Below, piece after piece: positions 26,400 to 33,675 of a stretch of DNA of 64,000 nucleotides. A model generated the notes under the pieces. It worked only from the letters and a program-made list of their open reading frames with translations. It was not told the DNA's origin and made no database searches. Positions within the stretch are counted from its first letter, which is position 1. Every line of letters begins with the position of its first letter. A program made the translations under genes and the position numbers. Origin of the DNA: Streptomyces albofaciens JCM 4342 (GTDB lineage: Bacteria > Actinomycetota > Actinomycetes > Streptomycetales > Streptomycetaceae); NCBI RefSeq assembly GCF_008634025.1, contig NZ_PDCM01000002.1:1922001-1986000 (forward strand), read 5' to 3'.

Positions 26400-27803
26400 G
26401 TGAGCGCCCGTCAGCCCCTGGTCGTCGTGGGGGACGTCCTGCTGGACCGGGACATCGACGGCGAGTCCTCGCGCCTGGCGCCGGACGCGCCCGCCCCGGT
26501 GGTGGATGTCACCGACGACCGCAGCCGGCCGGGCGGTGCGGGACTCGCCGCGGCGCTCGCCGCGCGCTCGGGACGCGAGGTGGTCCTGGTCGCCGCGCTG
26601 GGTCAGGACCCGGCGAGCGAGGCGGTACGGCGCGCGCTGCGCGGCGTCGTACGCCTGGTGGAGATCCCCCTGGACGGTCAACTGCCGGAGAAGACACGGG
26701 TGATGGCGTCCGGACGTCCCCTGGTGCGGTTCGACCGCGGCGGCGGGCGGCCGGGCGGGCCCGGGCCCGGGGTGCGCGAGGCGCTCGCCGGAGCGCGGGC
26801 CGTGCTCGTCGCCGATTACGGGCGGGGCACCGCGGCGGCGGTGCGCGACCTGCTCGCCGACGTGGCGCACCGGGTCCCGCTGCTGTGGGACCCGCACCCG
26901 AAGGGCGATCCGCCCGTGCCGGGCGCGCGGCTGGTCACGCCCAACGCCTCCGAAGCGCGCGCGCTGGCCTCCGGTGAGGACCGGTCACTGCACGCCTGTG
27001 CCGTACGGGGCGCCCAACTGGCCGCCGAATGGCAGGCCGCGGCCGTCGCGGTGACGCTCGGCGCGCGCGGCGCGCTGCTGGCCAGGGCGGGCAGCGACTC
27101 TCCGATGCTGGTGCCCGCGCCGTACCGGGCCGACGGCGACCCGTGCGGGGCGGGCGACTGCTTCGCCGCCACCGCGGCCGCCGCACTGGCCGACGGCGCG
27201 CTGCCCGAGGAAGCCGTGCAGCGGGCCGTCGCCGAAGCCGCCGCCTTCGTCGCGGCCGGCGGCGCGGGCAACCGGGCCCTGTGGCAGACCGCGCCACCGG
27301 CGGACCGGCCGGCGGCGGCGCGGCCCGACGACCCGTTCGAGCTGGCCCGGTGCGTACGGGCCAGGGGCGGCACGGTGGTCGCCACCGGCGGCTGCTTCGA
27401 CCTGCTGCACGCCGGGCACGTCGGCCTGCTGGAGAGCGCCCGGCGCATCGGCGACTGCCTCATCGTGTGCGTCAACTCCGACGCGTCCGTCACCCGCCTC
27501 AAGGGCCCGGGGCGGCCGCTGACCCGGGCGGCGGACCGCATCCGCGTCCTGGCCGGGCTGGGCAGCGTCGACGCCGTCGCGGTGTTCGAGGAGGACTCGC
27601 CCGTCGAGCTGCTGCGGCGGCTGCGGCCCGACGTATGGGTCAAGGGCGGCGACTACTCGGTGGACGCGCTGCCGGAGGCGGCCACGCTGCGGGAGTGGGG
27701 CGGCCAGGCCCTCGTCCTGCCGTACCTGGACGGCAGGTCGACGACCGCGCTGGCCCGGCGCGCGGCCCGCGCCGCCGCGCCGGGGCCGGAGGTCCGGCCG
27801 TGA
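26400..27803 (+). CDS. hldE: Bifunctional heptose-7-phosphate kinase / heptose-1-phosphate adenylyltransferase
   Basis: HldE phosphorylates heptose 7-phosphate at C1 and later adenylylates heptose 1-phosphate to ADP-heptose. The 467-residue protein has both domains: an N-terminal PfkB/ribokinase domain (VVVGDVLLDRDIDGESSRLAPDAP; anion hole GDPCGAGDCFAATAAAA) and a C-terminal cytidylyltransferase-fold domain from about residue 325 (VATGGCFDLLHAGHVGLLE with HXGH; GPGRPLTRAADRIRVLAGL). The length matches enterobacterial HldE. The GTG at 26400 follows GGGAGGCGG. The stop overlaps the next start. This is the strongest evidence that nucleotide-activated heptose is made. Confidence 0.94.
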   Translation: MSARQPLVVVGDVLLDRDIDGESSRLAPDAPAPVVDVTDDRSRPGGAGLAAALAARSGREVVLVAALGQDPASEAVRRALRGVVRLVEIPLDGQLPEKTRVMASGRPLVRFDRGGGRPGGPGPGVREALAGARAVLVADYGRGTAAAVRDLLADVAHRVPLLWDPHPKGDPPVPGARLVTPNASEARALASGEDRSLHACAVRGAQLAAEWQAAAVAVTLGARGALLARAGSDSPMLVPAPYRADGDPCGAGDCFAATAAAALADGALPEEAVQRAVAEAAAFVAAGGAGNRALWQTAPPADRPAAARPDDPFELARCVRARGGTVVATGGCFDLLHAGHVGLLESARRIGDCLIVCVNSDASVTRLKGPGRPLTRAADRIRVLAGLGSVDAVAVFEEDSPVELLRRLRPDVWVKGGDYSVDALPEAATLREWGGQALVLPYLDGRSTTALARRAARAAAPGPEVRP

Positions 27804-28723
27804 CCGCGCGGACGGTGGGGCTGCCCGGCGCCGTGGCCGCGCCGCAGGCCCGGCGCACCGCGCAGGTGGGCATCGTCATGATCACCAGGGACCGGCGCGA
27901 GCGGCTGCTCGGCACGCTGGAGCGGATCACGCGGCTGCCCGAGGAGCCGCCCGTGGTCGTCGTGGACAACGGCTCGTCGGACGGCACCGCGGCCGCCGTG
28001 CGCGAGCGCTTCCCCGCCGTACGGGTCCTGACGCCCGGCCGCAATCTCGGCGCGGTCGGCCGTACGTACGGAGCCGCCGCACTCGGCACGCCGCTCGTGG
28101 CGTTCAGCGACGACGACTCCTGGTGGGAGCCCGGCGCCCTGGCGCGGGCCGCCGAGGTGTTCGCGGCGCATCCGCGGCTGGGGCTGGCCGCCGCCGCGAC
28201 CCTGGTCGGTCCGGACGCCGGACCCGACCCGCTCAACGACGTGCTCGCCGCCTCCCCGCTGGGCCGCGAACCCGACCTGCCGGGGCCGTCCGTGCTCGGC
28301 TTCCTGGGCTGCGCCGCCGTCGCCCGCCGCGACGCCTTCCTGGAGGTCGGCGGCTACCACCCCGTACTCCACTTCGGTGCCGAGGAAACGCTGCTGGCCC
28401 TCGACTTGGAAGCGGCCGGCTGGGGCGTCGCCTACTGTCCCGCGCTCGTCGCCCGCCACCAGCCCGACGGCGCGGGCGGCGCACCGCGGCCGGGCCGCGC
28501 CGCCCAGGTGCGCCGCAACGTCCTGCTCACCGCGTGGCTGCGCCGCCCCCTGCGGCACGCCCTCGTGCGCACCGTGCGGCTGGCGCTGGACGCGCGTACT
28601 GACCCGGCGGCCCGGCTCGCCCTGGCCGGAGCCGTACGCCGGCTGCCGGCCGCGCTCGCGCGCCGACGGCTGCTGCCCGCGCCGGTGGAAGCCCGGGTGC
28701 GGGTGCTGGAGGGGGCGCCGTGA
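27800..28723 (+). CDS. Glycosyltransferase family 2 (first of a tandem pair)
   Basis: The 307-residue GT-A enzyme has VGIVMITRDRRERLLGTLER, VVVVDNGSSDGTAAAVRERF, and a DXD-bearing AFSDDDSWWEPGALARAAEVF near residue 100. FLGCAAVARRDAFLEVGGYHP and GAEETLLALDLEAAGWGVAY follow. The N-terminal 23 residues are an extra Ala/Arg segment. The next gene encodes a clear paralogue with the same DDDSWWEPGALA string. The GTG overlaps the hldE stop. Confidence 0.9.
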   Translation: MTARTVGLPGAVAAPQARRTAQVGIVMITRDRRERLLGTLERITRLPEEPPVVVVDNGSSDGTAAAVRERFPAVRVLTPGRNLGAVGRTYGAAALGTPLVAFSDDDSWWEPGALARAAEVFAAHPRLGLAAAATLVGPDAGPDPLNDVLAASPLGREPDLPGPSVLGFLGCAAVARRDAFLEVGGYHPVLHFGAEETLLALDLEAAGWGVAYCPALVARHQPDGAGGAPRPGRAAQVRRNVLLTAWLRRPLRHALVRTVRLALDARTDPAARLALAGAVRRLPAALARRRLLPAPVEARVRVLEGAP

Positions 28724-28758
28724 GCGTGGGCGCCGTGGCCGGAAACGGTCTCGGGACC

Positions 28759-28770
28759 GGTGACGTCACC
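28759..28770. promoter_or_regulatory. Perfect 12-bp palindrome upstream of the second GT2 gene
   Basis: GGTGACGTCACC lies in the 112-base gap between the two GT2 genes, preceded by the near-palindrome GGTCTCGGGACC. It could be a regulator site or a weak stem-loop. Only the symmetry is seen. Confidence 0.3.
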
Positions 28771-28835
28771 CGGGCGCCCCGGAGTACGCCGAGGAACCGC
28801 AGCCGCACGCCCGCACCGACCCGAGGAAGCCTCCC

Positions 28836-29783
28836 GTGACCACCGATCCCCGCACCACCGTCATCGTCATCACCCACAACCGCAGCGACGACCTGCTGCA
28901 CACCCTGGACCGGCTCGCCGAACTGCCCGAGAAGCCACCGGTCATCGTGGTGGACAACGGCTCCACCGACGGCAGCGCGTCCGCCGTCCGCCGCCACCCC
29001 CTCGCGCCGCGGCTGATCCCGCTGGCGCACAACACCGGGGCGGTGGGGCGCAATCTGGCGGCGCGGGTGGCGACCACGCCGTACCTGGCGTTCTGCGACG
29101 ACGACTCGTGGTGGGAGCCCGGCGCGCTGGCCGGGGCCGCCGACCTGCTGGACGCGCACGGGCGACTGGGCGCGGTGACCGCGCGCATCATGGTTCACCC
29201 GCATCCGGACGCCCCGGAGGCGGGCGGCGCGGCGGACGGCGGCCCCGGCGAGCCGTTCGAGGACCCGATCGTCCAGGAGCTGCGGCACTCGCCGCTGCCC
29301 GCGCCCTCCTGGCTGCCCGGACCCGCGCTCGGGTCCTTCCTCGCGGCGGCGACCGTGCTGCGCGCCGACGCCTTCCGGGCGGCGGGCGGCTTCTCGCCCC
29401 GGCTGGTGCTGGGCGGCGAGGAGGAGCTGCTCGCCGCCGACCTCGCGGCCGACGGCTGGTGGCTCGCGTACGCCGACCGGCTCACCGTCCACCACCGGGC
29501 GTCGCCGCACCGCGACGCGACGCTGCGCCGGCGCCAGGGCATCCGCAACACGCTGTGGTTCACCTGGCTGCGCCGGCCGCTGCCGGCCGCGGTACGCCGT
29601 ACCCGGACGCTCGTCTCGACGGTGCCCCGCGACGCGGTGTCGGTACGGGCGTTCGCCGAGGCGGTCGGCGGTCTGCCGTGGGTGCTGCGGGAACGGCGCC
29701 CGGTGCCGCGGGAGGTGGAGGGCCGGCTGCGGCTGCTGGAGGCGCCGCAGCGGGAGTCCACGGCGCGGCGCTACTGCGGCTGA
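28836..29783 (+). CDS. Glycosyltransferase family 2 (second of a tandem pair)
   Basis: The 315-residue GT-A enzyme has TTVIVITHNRSDDLLHTLDR, VIVVDNGSTDGSASAVRRH, AFCDDDSWWEPGALAGAADLL with the DXD, and LGGEEELLAADLAADGWWLAY. It shares order and wording with the preceding gene, so the two arose by tandem duplication and diverged in acceptor regions. GAGGAAGC precedes the ATG. It is the last gene of the glycan cluster and is followed by a tandem repeat array. Confidence 0.9.
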   Translation: MTTDPRTTVIVITHNRSDDLLHTLDRLAELPEKPPVIVVDNGSTDGSASAVRRHPLAPRLIPLAHNTGAVGRNLAARVATTPYLAFCDDDSWWEPGALAGAADLLDAHGRLGAVTARIMVHPHPDAPEAGGAADGGPGEPFEDPIVQELRHSPLPAPSWLPGPALGSFLAAATVLRADAFRAAGGFSPRLVLGGEEELLAADLAADGWWLAYADRLTVHHRASPHRDATLRRRQGIRNTLWFTWLRRPLPAAVRRTRTLVSTVPRDAVSVRAFAEAVGGLPWVLRERRPVPREVEGRLRLLEAPQRESTARRYCG

Positions 29784-29861
29784 GACGGTGGCCCTTCGGC
29801 CGCTTCGGTGCCGCGGGCGCGGGCGGGCCCTCCCGTGTTCCCGGGTGCCGCGGCTGAGGCG

Positions 29862-30239
29862 GGCTTCGGCCGCTTCGGCGCCGCGGGCGGCCCTCCCGTG
29901 CTCCCGGATGCCCCGGCTGAGGCGGGCTTCGGCCGCTTCGGCGCCGCGGGCGGCCCTCCCGTGCTCCCGGATGCCCCGGCTGAGGCGGGCTTCGGCCGCT
30001 TCGGCGCCGCGGGCGGCCCTCCCGTGCTCCCGGATGCCCCGGCTGAGGCGGGCTTCGGCCGCTTCGGCGCCGCGGGCGGCCCTCCCGTGCTCCCGGATGC
30101 CCCGGCTGAGGCGGGCTTCGGCCGCTTCGGCGCCGCGGGCGGCCCTCCCGTGCTCCCGGATGCCCCGGCTGAGGCGGGCTTCGGCCGCTTCGGCGCCGCG
30201 GGCGGCCCTCCCGTGCTCCCGGGTGCCGCGGCCGTGGAC
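29862..30239. repeat. 63-bp tandem repeat array, six copies plus a degenerate leading copy
   Basis: Six head-to-tail 63-bp units start at 29862, 29925, 29988, 30051, 30114 and 30177; the middle ones are identical and the last is diverged at its end. A degenerate copy with extra bases precedes them from about 29791. The unit begins GGCTTCGGCCGCTTCGGCG and contains the mini-hairpin GCCG-CTT-CGGC. Because 63 is a multiple of three and the unit has no stops, three reading frames stay open through it, but none has a convincing start or family. The array lies between the convergent glycan cluster and protease gene. Confidence 0.9.
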
Positions 30240-30246
30240 AGCACGA

Positions 30247-30289
30247 CGCCGGCCGTCGCGCCCCGTGGGGGCGAGCGCGACGGCCGGCG
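30247..30289. terminator. Strong intrinsic terminator beside the repeat array
   Basis: A perfect 15-bp stem (30247-30261 with 30275-30289) encloses a 13-base loop that itself contains CCC/GGG. It lies 25 bases beyond the protease stop and next to the repeat array, so it probably serves the protease gene and perhaps both directions. Confidence 0.75.
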
Positions 30290-30313
30290 GCCGGAGCCGA
30301 ACGGACGGGGAGG

Positions 30314-31540
30314 TTACTTCTCGCCGACCTTCAGCAGCTTGTTGGGCGTGCCCTGGCTCGGGTTCTTGATCTTGTCGGCCGTGGCGCCGTCGGTCAGCGC
30401 CTTGGCGACCGCGTCCGGCTTGGCGTCCTTGTGGGCGCTCAGGTAGACCGCGGCGGCGCCCGCGACGTGCGGGGTGGCCATGGACGTACCGGAGATGGTC
30501 TTGGTGCCCTGGTCGCTGTCGTTCCAGTCCGAGGTGATGTCCGAACCCGGCGCGTAGAGGTCCACGGCGCTGCCATAGTTGGAGAAGTCGGACTGCTCGT
30601 CGGTGTTGGTGCTGGAGGCGACCGTGATGGCCTCCTCGACCCGCGCCGGGGAGCCCTGGCCCGCGTCGGTGGACTCGTTGCCCGCCGCCACGGCGAAGGT
30701 GACGCCGGAGGCGACCGCCTTCTGCACCGCCGCGTCCAGCGCCTCGTCGGCGCCGCCGCCCAGCGACATGTTGGCGACCGACGGGCCCTTGTGGTTCTTG
30801 GTGACCCAGTCGATGCCGGCGACGACCTGCTCGGTGGAGCCGGAGCCCTGGTCGTCCAGCACGCGCACGGCCACGATCTTGGCCTTCTTGGCGACGCCGT
30901 GCGCCTTGCCGGCGATGGTGCCCGCGACGTGGGTGCCGTGGCCGTTGCCGTCGGTGGCGTCGTTGTCGCCGTCCACCGCGTCGAAGCCGGAGGACGCGCG
31001 GCCCTCGAAGTCCTGGTGCGAGGTGCGCACACCGGTGTCGATGACGTACGCGGTGACGCCCTCGCCCGCGCTGTCGGGGTAGCTGTACTTCTTGTCGCCC
31101 TGGGTGTCCGCCTGGTCGATGCGGTCCAGGCCCCACGACGGCGGGTTGTCCTGGACGGCGTTGACGTGGAACTTCTTGTTCTGCACGACCTTGTCGACGG
31201 CCGGGTCGGCGGCCAGCCGGCGGGCCTCCTCGGCGCTGAGGCCGGTGGCGGAGAAGCCGTTCAGCGCGGCGGAGTAGGTCCGCTTGACCTCGCCGCCGTA
31301 CTTGTCGGCCAGGTCCTTGTTCTGCTCGGCCTGCACCGCGGCGCCGCGGACCGAGTTCTTGAGCATGACGATGTAGCTGCCGCTGACGGCGCCCTTGGCC
31401 TCGGCGCCGTACACCGTGCCCTCGGCGGGCGACGCGCCCGCGGTGACCGCGGTGACGGTGGCGATGCCGCCGGCCGCGACCACCGCGGATATCGCGGTGA
31501 CGAGCCGCTTCTTGCTGGAACGCTTGTGAGCGTGAGCCAT
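30314..31540 (-). CDS. Secreted subtilisin-family (S8) serine protease
   Basis: This 408-residue preproprotein has a signal peptide (KKRLVTAISAVVAAGGIATVTAV, residues about 10-34), an inhibitor_I9 propeptide (YIVMLKNSV...NGFSATGLS, about 55-125), then a proteinase-K-like S8 domain. The triad is Asp168 in VIDTGV, His201 in GHGTHVAG and Ser353 in GTSMATPHVAG, with oxyanion Asn288 in AAGNES. The ATG at 31540 follows GAGGAG. It has no C-terminal extra domain. It should be exported, self-process and act extracellularly as a broad protease. Confidence 0.96.
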   Translation of the reverse strand: MAHAHKRSSKKRLVTAISAVVAAGGIATVTAVTAGASPAEGTVYGAEAKGAVSGSYIVMLKNSVRGAAVQAEQNKDLADKYGGEVKRTYSAALNGFSATGLSAEEARRLAADPAVDKVVQNKKFHVNAVQDNPPSWGLDRIDQADTQGDKKYSYPDSAGEGVTAYVIDTGVRTSHQDFEGRASSGFDAVDGDNDATDGNGHGTHVAGTIAGKAHGVAKKAKIVAVRVLDDQGSGSTEQVVAGIDWVTKNHKGPSVANMSLGGGADEALDAAVQKAVASGVTFAVAAGNESTDAGQGSPARVEEAITVASSTNTDEQSDFSNYGSAVDLYAPGSDITSDWNDSDQGTKTISGTSMATPHVAGAAAVYLSAHKDAKPDAVAKALTDGATADKIKNPSQGTPNKLLKVGEK

Positions 31541-31574
31541 TCGAGGGTTCTCCTCGTTCGGGATGTGGGGGGAA

Positions 31575-31698
31575 AACGTTGCGCAACAGCCCGGACGGAG
31601 AACAAGATCTCCGCCGGGCTGGCTCGAAACCCTGTCGGATTGACGCGACCAATTCAAGGCCGACCGGGCGTTGTGAGATAGACAACAACGTTGCGTAA
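31575..31698. promoter_or_regulatory. Duplicated AACGTTGCGYAA element around the protease promoter
   Basis: AACGTTGCGCAA (31575-31586) and AACGTTGCGTAA (31687-31698) lie 112 bases apart, one in the presumed leader and one upstream of the putative -35. The first contains the palindrome GTTGCGCAAC. Two copies flanking a promoter could be a regulator pair for looping; this is inferred. Confidence 0.35.
31629..31657 (-). promoter_or_regulatory. Putative promoter of the subtilisin gene
   Basis: On the minus strand TTGAAT (31657-31652) and CAGGGT (31634-31629) are separated by 17 bp, close to the streptomycete housekeeping pattern. Transcription would start near 31622, giving a leader of about 80 bases. 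Confidence 0.4.
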
Positions 31699-32108
31699 TT
31701 GCAAAGGACCGCAGAAGGGGTCAAATGCTCCCCCGCACCACCGGACGGTGGGTCAACTCCGTTTACATTCCGGCAACATGGCGCAGGTCAGGGGCGGTGC
31801 GAGCCATCCAGTTACCTGCGGTACGGAGGCCGTCCGGCCGAATGCCGGGAGCCCCGCCCGGCGTTGCGGCGCAGCGGCGGGCAAGGGGGCGGCGCGGCTT
31901 TCTTTACGGGTCAACAATCCCCCGCCCAGGCGCGCCTCAATCATCGGCGCACCCCCGTCCGGGAGTGACGCCACTCACTTTGCGCCACCCCCGGCCCAAT
32001 CCATCATTGACGCACCGCATTTCCTCCGGCACGCCACGCTACGGACGCCGTGCACCACGCGTCCTACTTATTGGGAATGCGCCGATATTCCGTTACAGAA
32101 CACCCACT

Positions 32109-33338
32109 TCACCTCTGAGGCAGCTCGGCCTCGATGAGGTCCGCCGCGCGCTTCGCACCGCCCTCCGCCGCCACTTCCCGCCGAAGCCGTTGCGAAGCGG
32201 CCGCCACCCGCGGATCGTTCACCAGGCTCAGCACCGCCTCACGCAGGACCTGCGCGGTGGCCTCCTCCTTCGGGACGTGCCGGGCCACCCCGAGCCCCTG
32301 GAGGATGTCCGCGTTCATGAACTGGTCGACGGCCTGCGGCACGCACACCATCGGCACCCCGTTGGCCAGCCCCTCCTGGCTGCCGCCCATCCCCGCGTGG
32401 GTGACGAACGCGTCGGCCTGCCGCAGCACGGCGAGCTGCGGCACCCAGCGGTGGACCTCGAAGTTGTCCGGGATCACGCCGAGTTCGGACATCTCGACGT
32501 GCTTGCCGACCTGGAGCACCACATGCCAGCCCGGCAGGCCGCCGAACGCCTCGATGCACTCCCGATAGAAACCGGGCTCCTTGGTGAAGGAGGAGCCGAG
32601 CGAGACGAGGAGCACCTTCGCGTCCGCGGCGAGGCCCGCCGGCCGCCGCCAGTCGCCCTGGTGGCCGCGGTCGCCCTGGCAGGCGCCGACGAAGGTGAAC
32701 CGGGTGTGATCGACGCGGTCGGCGTGCGGCTGCATGGCGCGCGGGATCAGGGCGAGGCCGCGGGCGGGCCGGGTCGCGATCCGTTCCGGGTCGGTGACCT
32801 CGGACATGCCCTGCTCGTCGAGCCAGCCGCGGAAGCGCTCGTAGTACGCGCGGCCGCGCTCGGTGCCGCGATCGACGCCCATCCGCTCGCCCATCTCGGC
32901 CTCGAAGCCCTCCCAGACGAGCATGTGCGGGGCGAGCTGCACGGCGGGCACGCCCCAGCGGTGGGCGAGGACCTGCGCGGGATAGGCGGTGGTGTCGTGG
33001 AGGACGAGATCCGGCTCGTCGCCCTCGTAGGCCGCGGCGAGCTGCGGCAGGGCCTGGATGGCGTCGTCGAGGAACATGTTCATGGCGTTGAGCAGTTCGG
33101 CGCCCCACTGCGCCGGGTCCTCGTCGGTGGGCAGCGTCGAGTTCCAGAACTTCGGCTCGGCTCCGGTCGCGGCGACGGTCTCGGCGAAGGACGGGGGGAT
33201 GGCGTAGGTGACGCGGTGCCCCCGGGCGACGAGTTCCCGGATGACCTCCAGGCTGGGGTTGACGTGCCCGTGGGCGGCGATGCTGAACATCGCGATGTGG
33301 GCGGGCCGGTGGGTGCGGGCGGTCGGTAAAGGACTCAT
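32109..33338 (-). CDS. Macrolide-type glycosyltransferase (MGT family)
   Basis: This 409-residue GT-B (GT1) enzyme resembles OleD/MgtA, which inactivate macrolides by adding glucose from UDP-glucose. It has [20 protein letters not shown] with the catalytic His near residue 24, [20 protein letters not shown], and the UDP-sugar motif [24 protein letters not shown] followed by [17 protein letters not shown]. No polyketide genes are nearby, so it is more likely a detoxification enzyme than part of a biosynthetic cluster. The ATG at 33338 has no ribosome site and lies seven bases from a -10-like sequence, so the mRNA may be leaderless. Confidence 0.93.
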   Translation of the reverse strand: MSPLPTARTHRPAHIAMFSIAAHGHVNPSLEVIRELVARGHRVTYAIPPSFAETVAATGAEPKFWNSTLPTDEDPAQWGAELLNAMNMFLDDAIQALPQLAAAYEGDEPDLVLHDTTAYPAQVLAHRWGVPAVQLAPHMLVWEGFEAEMGERMGVDRGTERGRAYYERFRGWLDEQGMSEVTDPERIATRPARGLALIPRAMQPHADRVDHTRFTFVGACQGDRGHQGDWRRPAGLAADAKVLLVSLGSSFTKEPGFYRECIEAFGGLPGWHVVLQVGKHVEMSELGVIPDNFEVHRWVPQLAVLRQADAFVTHAGMGGSQEGLANGVPMVCVPQAVDQFMNADILQGLGVARHVPKEEATAQVLREAVLSLVNDPRVAAASQRLRREVAAEGGAKRAADLIEAELPQR

Positions 33339-33345
33339 GTCCGGA

Positions 33346-33382
33346 ACCGTAAGCGAGACGGTGCGTCTCGCGCAATCGTTGC
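33346..33382 (-). promoter_or_regulatory. Promoter with overlapping operator for the macrolide glycosyltransferase
   Basis: On the minus strand TTGCGC (33375-33370) and TACGGT (33351-33346) are 18 bp apart. A perfect 19-bp inverted repeat, GCGAGACG-GTG-CGTCTCGC (33353-33371), fills the spacer, and a second one, GCAA-TCG-TTGC (33372-33382), covers the -35. This is the layout of a TetR- or MarR-type repressed promoter; the regulator is not in the window. Confidence 0.55.
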
Positions 33383-33411
33383 AAAGGGTGCCGGGGCGGA
33401 CCGGAGTGGCG

Positions 33412-33590
33412 GCGCCGGTCCGGTACGGGAGTGGCGGTATCGGTACGGGGATGCCGGTCCTGTACGGGGATGGCGGTCCGGGTACGGGGATGCCGGTCCT
33501 GTACGGGGTGGCGGTATCGATACGGAGGTGGGGGTATCGGCACGGGGGTGGCGGTATCGGTACGGGGATGCCGGTATCGGTACGGGACGG
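33412..33590. repeat. Degenerate tandem repeat, unit about 18-21 bp
   Basis: About nine imperfect units of the type GGTATCGGTACGGGGATG fill most of the 337-base gap between the ABC operon end and the macrolide glycosyltransferase promoter. Unit length varies (18-21 bp), so no frame is kept. No gene is supported in this gap. Confidence 0.8.
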
Positions 33591-33675
33591 AGCGGCGGCA
33601 CCTGTGCGGGCCGCCTGCGCGCCCCCGGGGCCGCCGGTATGCGTACGGGCCGCCGCCGGGCCCGGTGCGCGGCCG

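Larger units (their letters stand above)
31541..32108. other. 568-base intergenic region with protease promoter elements
   Basis: No gene is supported here. The part next to the protease holds its putative promoter and repeated elements, listed separately. The part from about 31700 to 32108 is somewhat less GC-rich than the neighbours and has no codon-bias pattern; weak open frames on the plus strand look random. It also lies downstream of the macrolide-type glycosyltransferase gene, whose terminator I could not identify. Confidence 0.5.

Noticed and set aside
29862..30239. CRISPR array
   Set aside because: The units are contiguous identical 63-mers with no unique spacers, and no cas gene is in the window.
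29771..30446. Repeat proteins of 157-212 residues read from the 63-bp array
   Set aside because: Three frames are open equally, one runs into antisense of the protease, and none has a ribosome site or recognisable family. The repeat is better treated as non-coding.
28527..31724. A 1,065-codon minus-strand frame across the GT2 genes, repeat array and protease
   Set aside because: It runs in the wrong frame of the protease gene and antisense to the glycosyltransferases; the stop-free repeat array merely joins two shadow frames.
32109..33338. Part of a macrolide biosynthetic cluster
   Set aside because: No polyketide synthase, deoxysugar or tailoring genes are near. A detoxifying glycosyltransferase explains it better.
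33412..33590. Coding extension of the glycosyltransferase or receptor gene through the degenerate repeat
   Set aside because: Unit lengths of 18-21 bp break the frame and the translations are Pro/Tyr/Arg repeats without homology; the enzyme start at 33338 fits its family.
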